A DNA stretch of 9,675 nucleotides from Pseudomonadota bacterium (GCA_017629415.1 JAGBXG010000422.1:1-9675); one strand, 5' to 3'; numbered from the stretch's first letter, positions 1 to 7,394 are shown. Notes: generated by a model from the sequence alone, not told the origin. Translations and numbers: made by a program.

Positions 1-55
1 CATGGGGGATTTATCCAGACATGAAAACATAAGAATACACGAGTTGTGTGGGGCC

Positions 56-73
56 CACGGTGTATGCAAAGTT
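56..73 (-). repeat. R1 repeat, inverted core fragment (R1e)
   Basis: Read on the minus strand, this is AACTTTGCATACACCGTG, matching the 18-bp core of the R1 family. It differs at one base from the core at 7585-7602. The palindromic part of R1 that should precede the core is not clearly preserved on the right side (74 onward), so this looks like a decayed or partial copy. It is the only copy seen in this orientation. Confidence 0.6.
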
Positions 74-190
74 ACCAAAGACTTACGATGTGGTAAGTTC
101 GAGATGCGGAATGGAATACAGGGTCTCATTTCGCCCCAAAACGCAAGTAACCAGTACCTGTTTAACCTACAAAAAACGCCCAATATTATG

Positions 191-260
191 GGTTTCAAGG
201 GGCTAAGCCCCTTGGCGGGGTTTGGGGCAGAGCCCCAAAAGAACTTTGCGTATGCCGTGT
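191..260 (+). repeat. R1 repeat, full copy a
   Basis: This is the best-preserved copy of the R1 family. It starts with GGTTTC, followed by a perfect 8-1-8 palindrome (AAGGGGCT, A, AGCCCCTT; 197-213), a second perfect palindrome (TTTGGGGC, AGA, GCCCCAAA; 221-239) and the core AACTTTGCGTATGCCGTG (242-259). The two palindromes would form two adjacent hairpins in single-stranded DNA or RNA. R1b follows immediately. Confidence 0.75.
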
Positions 261-263
261 GGC

Positions 264-306
264 GAGGGTTGGGGCGGAGCCCCAAAAGAACTTTGCGTAC
301 ACTGTG
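264..306 (+). repeat. R1 repeat, partial copy b
   Basis: This copy lacks the first palindrome of R1 but keeps the second (TTGGGGC, GGA, GCCCCAA; 269-285) and the core AACTTTGCGTACACTGTG (289-306). It lies 47 bp after the matching part of copy a, so the two form a direct tandem. Partial duplication of copy a is the simplest explanation. Confidence 0.75.
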
Positions 307-332
307 AGGGGGGGAACCCCCTACGGCGCTTT

Positions 333-408
333 TTGCGCGGCGTATTTTTGCATGGCAAAAAAAGACGCGCAACGCAAGGCGTATGATGCCCGAAGGTGCA
401 TCATAGCC
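333..408 (-). repeat. REP-like hairpin pair 1
   Basis: Two hairpins share the window's REP-like architecture, both read on the minus strand. The one at 408-378 has GGC, TATGATGC, an 8-nt loop containing TTCG, GCATCATA, an unpaired C, then GCC. The one at 372-333 has outer arms TTGCGC/GCGCAA and inner arms TTTTTTTGC/GCAAAAATA around a CAT loop. It keeps ATA-C-GCC on the 3' arm, but its 5' arm has diverged. They lie 78 bp beyond the stop of the leftward gene ending at 486, in the same orientation as that gene, and may also help end its transcript. Confidence 0.65.
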
Positions 409-485
409 GCGCAAATACGCGCCTACCCCCGATGCGGGGACACCCCGCAACGCCCCGCAGTTTTCTCATGTCTTATAGCAAAGAT

Positions 486-1196
486 TTAGAGGGTATAGCT
501 CCACAAAATGGCGGGTTGAATGACTTGAACGCTTCCGCTGTAGAAAATCGAAAAGGCACCAGAGTAGGTTACTTCGAAGCTTAAAGCCATATTTTCTGTA
601 AAATGCCATTGAAGACCGGCGACGAGTGAGATTGGGAAGAGAATACTTGGCGTTTCACGTTCGGGACGTTTGTGGATATCAAATGTGTCTTCGATTTTGG
701 CTTCTGGGGCAATGGCTTTCCAGAGCCCTATGCCACCACCAATGACGAGTTCGAGGTTTTCGTAGACATCGATAAGACCGCGAACTTGGAGGGTCGTGTG
801 ATAATAAAGTCCCGAAGTACGTTTGATGATTTTTTCAAGTTTGGGATCTTCGAGAGTCAAGTTGACGACGTATGAACGGTTGATGCCATGAGTCCAGTAA
901 ATGCCGACACCTGGCCAGCGGTATCCAATTTCAAAGAAGGTTTGATAGCCGACTTCTGTGGTGTTCAGGTCGTAATCGCATTCAGGGGTTGAACGCAACC
1001 TGTTATCTTCGGTATGAAATCTGTTACAGGCACCGACGCTTGGCAGGGTGATTTGTGGGGCGGCACCGATACGGAATTCAAAACCGCGTTCCCAGTCTTT
1101 TTCGGAATATGCGGCATCGTCTGCCTTGGCTTCTGTTATCGGCAACAGAAAACAAGCACTAAAGGCAAAAAGTATCGCGGCTAAAACTTGTCTCAT
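486..1196 (-). CDS. Secreted outer-membrane beta-barrel-like protein, family not recognised
   Basis: The 236-residue product begins with a clear Sec signal peptide: a short basic start, a hydrophobic stretch at residues 5-20, and a likely signal peptidase I site after Ala25 (A-K-A, then DD). The mature part has alternating polar and aromatic/hydrophobic stretches with many Gly, Tyr and Trp (for example residues 83-110, 129-160 and 186-235), as expected for beta strands of a small outer-membrane barrel. The chain ends in Leu rather than the usual Phe or Trp. Cys57 and Cys73 flank a polar segment and could form a disulfide in a loop. The ATG start has a good ribosome site (GAAGGA, 1205-1210) 8 bases upstream. 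The lipobox-like FSAC at residues 12-15 lies inside the hydrophobic core and is unlikely to be used. A role as a porin or adhesin-like barrel is inference; I recognise no specific family. Confidence 0.75.
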   Translation of the reverse strand: MRQVLAAILFAFSACFLLPITEAKADDAAYSEKDWERGFEFRIGAAPQITLPSVGACNRFHTEDNRLRSTPECDYDLNTTEVGYQTFFEIGYRWPGVGIYWTHGINRSYVVNLTLEDPKLEKIIKRTSGLYYHTTLQVRGLIDVYENLELVIGGGIGLWKAIAPEAKIEDTFDIHKRPERETPSILFPISLVAGLQWHFTENMALSFEVTYSGAFSIFYSGSVQVIQPAILWSYTL

Positions 1197-1484
1197 GCTT
1201 TAAATCCTTCTTTGTGAATGTATCATTTGTGAGTGTGTCAGATAATGACATTATCCAATGGTTTGTAATGATAGTGTTATGCCAAATAAAAATGAAAGTA
1301 AACAAGGCCCGAATTTCATTGATGGTTCAAGGTGTTTGGAATTTGGGATAAAAAGCGCGTATCTGAATTTATGCCTAAAACTATGACAATATATGTTGGA
1401 TAGATAGAAACTTGGAAATACATTTATCCAAAGTATTTGAGTGTTTTTAAATGGCGGCTTAAGCAAGGAAAATCATCTTTTATT
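1197..1484 (-). other. AT-rich spacer between comEC and the barrel gene
   Basis: This 288-bp stretch separates two leftward genes. It holds the ribosome site of the barrel gene and a perfect palindrome (1241-1255). I see no convincing terminator after comEC. On the minus strand, TTGTTT and CATAAC about 18 bases apart, upstream of the palindrome, form only a weak promoter candidate. A 71-codon open frame here starts with TTG, lacks a ribosome site and is not called. Confidence 0.5.
1241..1255. promoter_or_regulatory. Perfect 7-1-7 palindrome, operator candidate
   Basis: GATAATGACATTATC is an exact inverted repeat with one central base, 44 bp upstream of the barrel gene start. The half-sites GATAAT and ATTATC are the building blocks of classical Fur boxes. 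Here they are 3 bases apart, whereas the usual Fur arrangement is 1 or 7 bases. It may therefore bind a Fur-family or other dimeric regulator, but the identity is not settled. Confidence 0.45.
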
Positions 1485-4064
1485 TTAAGGGTGCATGGTC
1501 TGAAGTTTTATATGTTGTCCGTCGGTGAGCAGCTGGATGGTGCCGTGTCGATCCGTGCGAAACATGCGTGTTTGGCTTTGATGCAGACGTTTTTGTACGG
1601 CAGTATGCGGAAATTGATAGCGATTGTGTACCCCTGTACTAAAGATGGCCATGGCAGGTTGAACCGCGTTTATCCAATCTTGGGATGATGCGGATTTTGA
1701 ACCGTGGTGGCCTGCTTTAAGAAGAGTAACAGGGGGAATAGAGGTGGTTTTAAGTATTTGCTGTTCGACGGGGATACCGGCATCGCCCATAAACAAAGCC
1801 GAAAATTGGCCATATTGAAGTTTGAGAACAATCGACATTTCGTTGGCATTGAGAGCATTTTGGCTTTTCAGGGTTTGGACGCTATGGGGTCGTGGCCATA
1901 GAATTTCGAGTGCAGCAGTGTCTATGGTGTGATGTGTGGGCAATTGAGAGGCGTTGTGCATGAGATGGGTATGTTTGGGTAAAAGATTTTGCCAAAACTG
2001 CGGATCGGATTCGGGGGTAAAACCGTTATGCCAGATTTGTCCAACGGTGATTTGAGTGAGCAAGGGCTGAATGCCGGCAATATGATCGTAATCAGAATGC
2101 GTCAGCACAAGTGTGTCGATATGGCGTATGCCTTGATGACGCAGATAAGGCATGAGGCGTATTTGCGTGCTATTTTGTTTGCGTCCCAGCTCGGATCCGG
2201 CATCGATGAGCATGACATGGCCATTGGGAAATTCGACAAGCGTGGCATCTGCTTGGCCCATGGCGACAAAGGTCATGCGTAAATCATTCGATTTTGTCCA
2301 AAAACGCGGCTGTATCTGACTGAACGTCAGGCATGCGCTCATGACGAGCACAGAGATGACGGCGCAGGAGATGCGCCAAGGTTTCAGGTGAAAACGATAG
2401 AGTATGCCTACGGCAGTTAAAACTGCCAGCACGCAGATGATGGGATGTGAAACGATATCCAGACAGTTCAGAGGCAGAACGGCATCGGCAGTTTTAGCAA
2501 ATTTGACGAGATAGGTTTCAGCGGTTTCGGCGATTTGGGCAATCTGAGAGCCAAAAGGCAAATCGGCGGTGATGAACAGGGCGGTGATGATGGCCACGGG
2601 CATCAAAATAAACGAAATGTAGGGAATGACGATCAAATTGGTCAGTGTGCCGATAACTGGAAGTTGCCCAAAGTGCCAAATCACAAAAGGGGCCGTTGTC
2701 AAAGATGTGCTCACAGTCATGATAAGGGTGCTGATCATCGAACACCGAAATTTCAGGCGAAAACTGGCAATATCTGCATCCTCGAGACGTTTTCGCAGTT
2801 CACGTTCATAAAAATCTGACCCCCAGATAATGCCGAGTACGGCACTGAATGACAGTTGAAAACTGATGGAGAAGACAGCCATGGGATCGTGCATTAAAAT
2901 AAGGATGCCCGCCATACATAATGCCCTTGAACGTTCGGGTTTTCGGTTGGCCAGACGCGACAATGTGCTGACGGCAACCATGAGCAGGGCACGCTGGGCA
3001 CTGATGGGGGCACCGACAAACAACAGATAAATGGCTAAAGCCGGCAGGGCGATGGCGGCTGCCGCACGATTTTTTCCAAATCGTCGCATGACAAAGGGAA
3101 TATGGCCAAAAATATGCGCCAATATGAAATTCAGGGCGATAGCAATCAGGCCAAAATGTAAACCGCTGACAGCCAAGACATGGGCAATGCCGAGGCGTCC
3201 GAAGGCCAGACGTGTTTCTTGAGAAATATCGCGAGTACAGCCCAAAACAAGGGCAGGCAAAATGCCTTCCGGACTGTTGGATGACAGCTTTTCGTATGCG
3301 ATTCTACGCCAGGTCTCGAGTTTGGCGCTCCAGGTCATGTCGTGACGGATGATTTGTATGGGGGCATAGAGATATCCATGGGCGGTGCGTTCTCCACGCC
3401 GTTTAAAATGTCCATCCAGGCCGGCAGAATGTGCCCAGGCTTTGGCATCAAACATACCGGGGACATCTGGCGTTTGATAGGGTTCAAACCAGCCTTCAGT
3501 TTTGAATGTCATACCTCGAAAAAGGGCTGGTTTATCGCCTTCAATTCGCATTTCTGCGGTGTTCATCGGTATTCTCACGCGAGCTTTGCCGGTGTGTTGC
3601 AGTGTTTGGCAGGTCCATGTGTCAATCTCTGCGGTGAACTGGCTGGTGCCGGGTTCTACGGATATGACTTCGGCTTCGATTTCGCACAAAATATTCTCTG
3701 GCGGTGTCTGAGGCTGATTCGGACAGCCTAAAAATAGGCCTGTGATGAACCAGAGAGTGCACCAATGTGCGATAAAAGCTGCGATGCCCAAACGGTGGCA
3801 GGTTTCTCCCCGTTGGCGACGCCATCGCCAAACCAGGTAGAGTCCTGTCAGGCAAAGGCAAGTCAGTAGAAAAAGACCGCCAAATCCAGAAAGTTCAAAT
3901 CCGATAGCCCCATGAGACATCTTTTGAGGTCCCCAGGCATCGCCAGATAATATGCCGGCAATTAAAGTCAGCAAACATAAGTGCCACGGGATAGTTTGGG
4001 CATCGTAATGACGTTGCCGCCAGGATTTTTCTAAACCAAAAGCGAATTCTGTTGCACGTAACAT
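1485..4064 (-). CDS. comEC: ComEC/Rec2-type DNA internalisation channel
   Basis: The 859-residue protein is intact and has the family's full three-part layout. An N-terminal region (about residues 25-230) has membrane segments and the soluble DUF4131-type domain. The competence channel domain (about 265-570) is multi-pass and contains the hallmark HVLAVSGLHFG at 295-305. A C-terminal metallo-beta-lactamase-like domain (about 594-855) has THSDYDH at 655-661, FMGDAG at 758-763 and GHHGSKS at 785-791. In characterised competent bacteria ComEC carries single-stranded DNA across the inner membrane, and the last domain is thought to degrade the other strand. The ATG is preceded by a near-perfect ribosome site, GGAGGTGA (4071-4078), with a 6-base gap, which fixes the start. 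It lies 223 bp downstream of nadD on the same strand, with an R1 repeat between. No other competence gene is present in the window. Confidence 0.95.
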   Translation of the reverse strand: MLRATEFAFGLEKSWRQRHYDAQTIPWHLCLLTLIAGILSGDAWGPQKMSHGAIGFELSGFGGLFLLTCLCLTGLYLVWRWRRQRGETCHRLGIAAFIAHWCTLWFITGLFLGCPNQPQTPPENILCEIEAEVISVEPGTSQFTAEIDTWTCQTLQHTGKARVRIPMNTAEMRIEGDKPALFRGMTFKTEGWFEPYQTPDVPGMFDAKAWAHSAGLDGHFKRRGERTAHGYLYAPIQIIRHDMTWSAKLETWRRIAYEKLSSNSPEGILPALVLGCTRDISQETRLAFGRLGIAHVLAVSGLHFGLIAIALNFILAHIFGHIPFVMRRFGKNRAAAAIALPALAIYLLFVGAPISAQRALLMVAVSTLSRLANRKPERSRALCMAGILILMHDPMAVFSISFQLSFSAVLGIIWGSDFYERELRKRLEDADIASFRLKFRCSMISTLIMTVSTSLTTAPFVIWHFGQLPVIGTLTNLIVIPYISFILMPVAIITALFITADLPFGSQIAQIAETAETYLVKFAKTADAVLPLNCLDIVSHPIICVLAVLTAVGILYRFHLKPWRISCAVISVLVMSACLTFSQIQPRFWTKSNDLRMTFVAMGQADATLVEFPNGHVMLIDAGSELGRKQNSTQIRLMPYLRHQGIRHIDTLVLTHSDYDHIAGIQPLLTQITVGQIWHNGFTPESDPQFWQNLLPKHTHLMHNASQLPTHHTIDTAALEILWPRPHSVQTLKSQNALNANEMSIVLKLQYGQFSALFMGDAGIPVEQQILKTTSIPPVTLLKAGHHGSKSASSQDWINAVQPAMAIFSTGVHNRYQFPHTAVQKRLHQSQTRMFRTDRHGTIQLLTDGQHIKLQTMHP

Positions 4065-4211
4065 AAGGCATCACCTCCACCCCGTGTGATGCCAGGCAAG
4101 ATCCCGTTGTGACGATTTTTTTTTAATTTTTTGAGATTTTGTTCATAGCGCAGGCAAAGTCGCAAATCATTGACGAACTGGTGTGCGATAGAAAAACGTC
4201 AAATTCATTGC

Positions 4212-4282
4212 AGGTTCCAAGGGGCTCAGCCTCGTGGCGTAGTTTGGGGCAGCACTCCAAAAGACCTTTGCGTACACCGTGT
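4212..4282 (+). repeat. R1 repeat, copy c
   Basis: This copy is diverged: the first palindrome reads AAGGGGCT then CAGCCTCGT, the second TTTGGGGC then AGCACTCC, and the core is ACCTTTGCGTACACCGTG (4264-4281). Similarity to the copy at 7534 extends a few bases left (TTCATTG/TCCATTG). It fills the nadD-comEC spacer and ends 6 bases from the nadD stop codon. Confidence 0.65.
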
Positions 4283-4287
4283 GTGTT

Positions 4288-4884
4288 TTAGGGGGTCATT
4301 TGTGATTGCCAAATCTCCAGGACAGCGGCTGGCACGAGGTGGTGCAAATCCTGAATCTGGCCGCCTTGATTTAAAATATCTCGAATTTGGCTGCTGGAAA
4401 CTTCGGGCAAATAAGGCACGGGCATGGCTTGACTGTTGTCATACCCTTGACGCGGGAAAATCAGAAAATGTGCGAGCTGACAAAGTTCTTCATAAGATCG
4501 CCATTGCGGAAGCTGCGGCAAAATATCCGAGCCCGTCACAATCCATATTTCTTTATGGGGGTGCTGTGCTTTTAAGAAACGTATGACATCAATCGTATAA
4601 CTGGTAGAGGCATGCAAATCGCGTTCTATCGTTGAAATTTTGACGCCGCTGATATCCGCGAGTGCCGCTTTAAGCATTTGCAAACGCAAGTCATAAGACA
4701 GCAAATCTTTTCCAAAGGCATGTTGATAAGTCGGTGCAACCCAGACTTCAGCCTTTGGGTAATAAGCCCGAAGTGCGCTGACCATCAAAACATGGGCAAT
4801 GTGCGGCGGATTGAATGAACCGCCGTAATAGAGAATGGCATTGGGATGATTGGGATGATTGGGATCCATAAAATTCAGCGGCAA
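4288..4884 (-). CDS. nadD: Nicotinate-nucleotide adenylyltransferase
   Basis: NadD joins nicotinate mononucleotide and ATP to give nicotinate adenine dinucleotide, the step before NAD synthetase. The 198-residue product has the nucleotidyltransferase signature GGSFNPPHIAH (21-31), the second-half motif TGSDIL...QW (117-128) that matches the family's GAD...W, and the C-terminal SSSQIR (163-168), the usual ISSTxIR phosphate-binding motif. Length is typical. The start is uncertain. The long form begins at a TTG; an in-frame ATG at 4869 (residue 6) is equally plausible, and neither has a visible ribosome site. The N-terminus contains a short PNH-PNH-PN repeat encoded by three 9-bp units. The last codons and TAA lie next to R1c. 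No promoter could be placed with confidence in the divergent spacer upstream. Confidence 0.93.
   Translation of the reverse strand: MPLNFMDPNHPNHPNAILYYGGSFNPPHIAHVLMVSALRAYYPKAEVWVAPTYQHAFGKDLLSYDLRLQMLKAALADISGVKISTIERDLHASTSYTIDVIRFLKAQHPHKEIWIVTGSDILPQLPQWRSYEELCQLAHFLIFPRQGYDNSQAMPVPYLPEVSSSQIRDILNQGGQIQDLHHLVPAAVLEIWQSQMTP
4841..4867. repeat. 9-bp tandem repeat, about 2.8 units, inside nadD
   Basis: TTGGGATGA occurs twice in tandem, followed by TTGGGATCC. On the coding (minus) strand it gives PNH-PNH-PN at NadD residues 8-15, ahead of the catalytic motif. The unit is three codons long, so gain or loss of a unit would keep the reading frame. Confidence 0.8.
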
Positions 4885-4988
4885 AAAATATGAAATTTAG
4901 GGGGAAAGCTGACTGCCCCAAAACTTGCAATATTGAAGTGTACGAACTTGAGGCTGTGAGCATGGCGCAGGAAATGCGCAAAGTGTGA

Positions 4989-5055
4989 GGCCGTATGGCC
5001 GGCAGGCCATAGGCCGAACAGGCTGCCGTATGGCCGGCAGGCCATAGGCATGCCT
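4989..5055 (-). repeat. REP-like hairpin pair 2 (two identical 25-bp units)
   Basis: An identical 25-bp unit occurs at 4990-5014 and 5025-5049, 10 bp apart. On the minus strand each unit has GCC, TATGGCC, loop TGCC, GGCCATA, an unpaired C, then GGC. The first stem extends one more pair (4989/5015). The second extends through AGGC (5020-5023) with GCCT (5052-5055). The pair lies in the spacer between the divergent nadD and receiver genes, 105 bp from the nadD start. Confidence 0.8.
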
Positions 5056-5176
5056 TAAAATGTATGGTACAAAATAGCAAGTTAGATTCGCTTGAATCAT
5101 AAAGTGATTTGTGTTAGTGGGCAATCGCGATATGGTTTGACCATCCTGAGTTTGAAATCCTGATTCGGAGAATGCC

Positions 5177-5545
5177 TTGGATAGAATGCGCCTTTTAATC
5201 GTTGATGATGATCTCGACATGCTGAGAAGTTTGGCGCTCATGCTATCGTTTGAAGGACACAAAGTTGTGACGGCATCTTCCGGACCTGAAGCAGCTTCGC
5301 TGTTGACCGAACATAAGTTTGATGTGGTCATTACAGACCTTCGGATGTCGATCATTGATGGCTATGAAATCGTGCGCCGAACACAGAATTTGCATCCCGA
5401 AGCCTCTATTATTGTAACATCGAGCTATATCGATGAAGATGCCCGCGCGTGGATGAAAGATAAAGGCGTTACAGGGCTTGAAAAACCCTACAATGTGCAC
5501 CAAATCAGTGCCATGTTGCGCGATTTTCAGATGCAACAGGTATAG
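5177..5545 (+). CDS. Stand-alone response-regulator receiver domain (CheY-like)
   Basis: This 122-residue protein is a single receiver domain with no output domain. The acidic pocket Asp10-Asp12, the phosphoacceptor Asp54 (VVITDLRM), the switch residues Thr81-Ser82 and the conserved Lys103-Pro104 are all present, so it should accept phosphate from a histidine kinase. The usual Pro after the phosphoacceptor (MPxxDG) is Ser here (M57-S58-I-I-D61-G62). I chose the TTG at 5177 because GGAG (5167-5170) stands 6 bases upstream; the in-frame ATG at 5186 would be 15 bases away. No kinase is encoded in the window. The next gene, a beta-propeller protein, starts 72 bp downstream but has its own promoter, so a functional link is suggested only by position. 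Single-domain receivers commonly act through protein contact or in phosphorelays; the partner is unknown. Confidence 0.9.
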   Translation: MDRMRLLIVDDDLDMLRSLALMLSFEGHKVVTASSGPEAASLLTEHKFDVVITDLRMSIIDGYEIVRRTQNLHPEASIIVTSSYIDEDARAWMKDKGVTGLEKPYNVHQISAMLRDFQMQQV

Positions 5546-5553
5546 AATTTTGA

Positions 5554-5582
5554 TTGCCACATCAGGACTTAACAGACATAAT
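5554..5582 (+). promoter_or_regulatory. Sigma-70 promoter for the beta-propeller gene
   Basis: TTGCCA (5554-5559) and CATAAT (5577-5582) are separated by exactly 17 bases. Each hexamer matches the consensus at 5 of 6 positions. Transcription would start near 5589, giving a leader of about 29 bases that includes the ribosome site AAGGGG (5605-5610). Confidence 0.6.
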
Positions 5583-5617
5583 AACACCGCGTTTTTCTCT
5601 TTTTAAGGGGTTGAGTC

Positions 5618-7309
5618 GTGGTTGATTTGCCGCATCGTTTCGTTCCTACTTCCAGTCAATTTATCAGTCCCGTTCGCATTGTGATGCAGAACGGCCATGA
5701 CGGTGCCATTGTGGCTGTCGCGTTTTCACCTTGCGAAAGGTTTTGTGCAAGCGCAGATACCCAGCGCGAAGTCAAAATATGGGCGCTTGAAACGTTAGAT
5801 GTTTTGGGCACGTACTTGCTTGAATTTGATTGCACGGCGTTGGAATGGGATGCCTCCGATGCCCTTGTCTGTATGGGGGCCAACGAGAAACGAGTCATCA
5901 CTTTTCTAGAAAATGGTGAAAATGCCAAATCTGAAGCTCTCGGTGATTTTTCTGACAGAATCATTCGATTGCTCGGAGCCCCGGAAGCTGAAGCCGAAGG
6001 CGATGTGCTGCGTATTCACTACCAGGACAATGTGTTTGAACATGTCGTACCCGGTCTTATCCACTATCAAATGGATCCCTGTGAACGCTATGTCGTAGCG
6101 CATGCTCCAAACAGCATCATTATTTTCAGTGCATTCGATGACAGCGAAATCATGCGTCTGGATGCTGTCGCAGGACACGTTTGGTGCGGTATGCACCTGT
6201 CCAGCCGGGGAGATGCATGCACCGTTTTGGCGGATGACGGCGCGATTTGGTGGATTGATCCCATCAAAAAATCATCCCAATGCCTCATGGCTGGCAAAAC
6301 ACATGTCTGTGCCTCAGATTTCGGCGGCGATCGATGGGTGCTGTACGGAGATAATCGCGGCAATTTAACCATTTATGATATGCAGGAAAAAACGCTTGTT
6401 CTGCGTACGCCGCGCCGGGCACGAGAATTCTGTGCCATGTATCCTGCATCCGAAAAAAGCGGCTTCGTGGCGCTCCGTTCCGAAAGTGCAACGGCCTTTT
6501 TCAGCCACTCACAGGAAATTTTATCCGCAGCACCGCTCCCCGGAGCATGGCGTGCTTCATGCGCAGGCTCACTGTTTTCTGAAGTCATCGTCGCATGCTC
6601 GGATCATGTCATTTATCGTCTCAAACTCGATGAAAATACCATTACACGGTGCACACGCGTCGATAAAGAAGTAGACGCTCTGGCATGCACATGGAGCAAC
6701 TTGCTGATCCATCATACAGACGGCAATATGAGCTTCCACGACGGCAACAAAATGCTCGCCATGGATTGGCTTGTCCCCGAAAAACCTCTGGCAATGGCCA
6801 TCAGCGAAAATGGTAAAAATTTGGCTGTCCTGACCTCAAACGGTATCGAAATCCGTGACCGTGCCGGTAAATTAAATCAGAACATCCAAATATCAGGCGT
6901 GGGTCAGATGATTTTTGGAAAAGAAAAATCTGCCAATCAACTCCTGCTTTTCATGCACGATTTGCGCATCATGACCATGGATATCCGCACTTGCGAAATC
7001 ACAGAACTGAACCGATTGAGCATCGAACATGCACGCTTGGTTTCTGTGGCTTCATGCGCTAAATCCTATTGCAGCGTCTTGCTCGATACGGAACACGGAC
7101 AACGCATGGTCCTCAAAGTCGGTTTGAATTCTGGAAAATCATCCATCGCACTCCGTGTTTTCGCGACCGGCACACAAATATGGGGTGCTGCAACAGACGA
7201 ACAATCGGTCTATGCGCGCACAGATGCTACCGCTTTGCGCATCATTTCAGGTCTGAAAGCCTTCAGCTTAGAAGACTGGACACGAAGCGAGCCGCTTGGA
7301 AAATATTGA
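5618..7309 (+). CDS. WD40-like beta-propeller protein, function unknown
   Basis: This 563-residue protein has no signal peptide or membrane segment, so it is probably cytoplasmic. Residues 26-56 form a recognisable WD40 repeat (GHDGAIVAVAFSP, then ASAD, ending VKIW). The rest consists of repeated short beta-type segments with poorly conserved blades (for example around residues 207-255 and 380-420), consistent with one or two degenerate propellers. No kinase, caspase, TIR or NACHT-type domain is visible, in contrast to many bacterial WD40 fusions. It has about 17 cysteines scattered along its length, many for a cytosolic protein, but no CxxC metal site. The GTG start is supported by AAGGGG 7 bases upstream. 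It follows the receiver gene but has a separate promoter, and a strong terminator comes soon after its stop. Propellers usually act as protein-binding platforms; that role is inference. Confidence 0.8.
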   Translation: MVDLPHRFVPTSSQFISPVRIVMQNGHDGAIVAVAFSPCERFCASADTQREVKIWALETLDVLGTYLLEFDCTALEWDASDALVCMGANEKRVITFLENGENAKSEALGDFSDRIIRLLGAPEAEAEGDVLRIHYQDNVFEHVVPGLIHYQMDPCERYVVAHAPNSIIIFSAFDDSEIMRLDAVAGHVWCGMHLSSRGDACTVLADDGAIWWIDPIKKSSQCLMAGKTHVCASDFGGDRWVLYGDNRGNLTIYDMQEKTLVLRTPRRAREFCAMYPASEKSGFVALRSESATAFFSHSQEILSAAPLPGAWRASCAGSLFSEVIVACSDHVIYRLKLDENTITRCTRVDKEVDALACTWSNLLIHHTDGNMSFHDGNKMLAMDWLVPEKPLAMAISENGKNLAVLTSNGIEIRDRAGKLNQNIQISGVGQMIFGKEKSANQLLLFMHDLRIMTMDIRTCEITELNRLSIEHARLVSVASCAKSYCSVLLDTEHGQRMVLKVGLNSGKSSIALRVFATGTQIWGAATDEQSVYARTDATALRIISGLKAFSLEDWTRSEPLGKY

Positions 7310-7317
7310 TAGTGGAA

Positions 7318-7394
7318 CACCGCTATGGCCTAAACGGCCATACGCGGTGCATGCGGCCGGCTATTGCGCGATTGACGCGGCAATACGCCGGCCG
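7318..7394 (+). repeat. REP-like hairpin pair 3
   Basis: The first hairpin (7318-7349) pairs CACCGC-TATGGCC with GGCCATA-C-GCGGTG around the loop TAAAC: 13 pairs and one unpaired C (7343). The second (7354-7394) pairs CGGCCGGC-TATTGC-GCG with CGC-GCAATA-C-GCCGGCCG: 17 pairs with two bulged bases, G7379 and the conserved C7386. The pair starts 9 bp after the stop of the propeller gene, on the same strand. Confidence 0.8.

Larger units (their letters stand above)
1..485. other. Gene-free, repeat-packed intergenic stretch at the left edge
   Basis: I find no supportable gene here. The open frames translate the R1 repeat (for example the peptide AEPQKNFAY from its core) and look incidental. From left to right it holds an inverted R1 core fragment (56-73), R1 copies a and b (191-306), a G5/C5 hairpin with a GGAA loop (308-321), a pair of REP-like hairpins (333-372 and 378-408), and a perfect 7-bp hairpin TGCGGGG/CCCCGCA with loop ACA (433-449). 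The last hairpin lies about 40 bp beyond the stop of the leftward gene ending at 486 but has no T-run on either strand, so I do not call it a terminator. Nothing recognisable is seen in 1-55 or 74-190. Confidence 0.7.

Noticed and set aside
333..408. CRISPR or integron attC site interpretation of the hairpins
   Set aside because: There are no regularly spaced spacers, cas genes or integrase, and the hairpins lack the RYYYAAC/GTTRRRY core boxes of attC sites.
2..489. Open frames of 101 and 76 codons at the left edge
   Set aside because: Both are largely translations of the R1 repeats (the same AEPQKNFAY peptide appears in two frames and places). They have no ribosome site and no recognisable domain.
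1251..1466. A 71-codon leftward open frame between comEC and the barrel gene
   Set aside because: It starts with TTG, has no ribosome site, overlaps the palindrome upstream of the barrel gene and resembles translated AT-rich spacer.
4108..4135. T-rich run as a terminator after the left-hand genes
   Set aside because: No stable stem precedes it on the plus strand, and no rightward gene ends nearby; it is upstream of comEC, so it is more likely AT-rich promoter-region sequence.
4913..4944. Possible highly decayed R1 copy (CTGCCCCAAAAC, then CTTGC and GTAC)
   Set aside because: Only scattered short matches to R1 remain and the core is interrupted; too weak to call.
5132..5144. ATGGT-TTG-ACCAT inverted repeat upstream of the receiver gene
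   Set aside because: Arms of only 5 bases are expected by chance in a spacer of this length.
4897..5355. A 152-codon leftward open frame across the divergent spacer
   Set aside because: It translates the REP-like repeats (repeated YGLPAIR peptides) and overlaps the well-supported receiver gene on the other strand.
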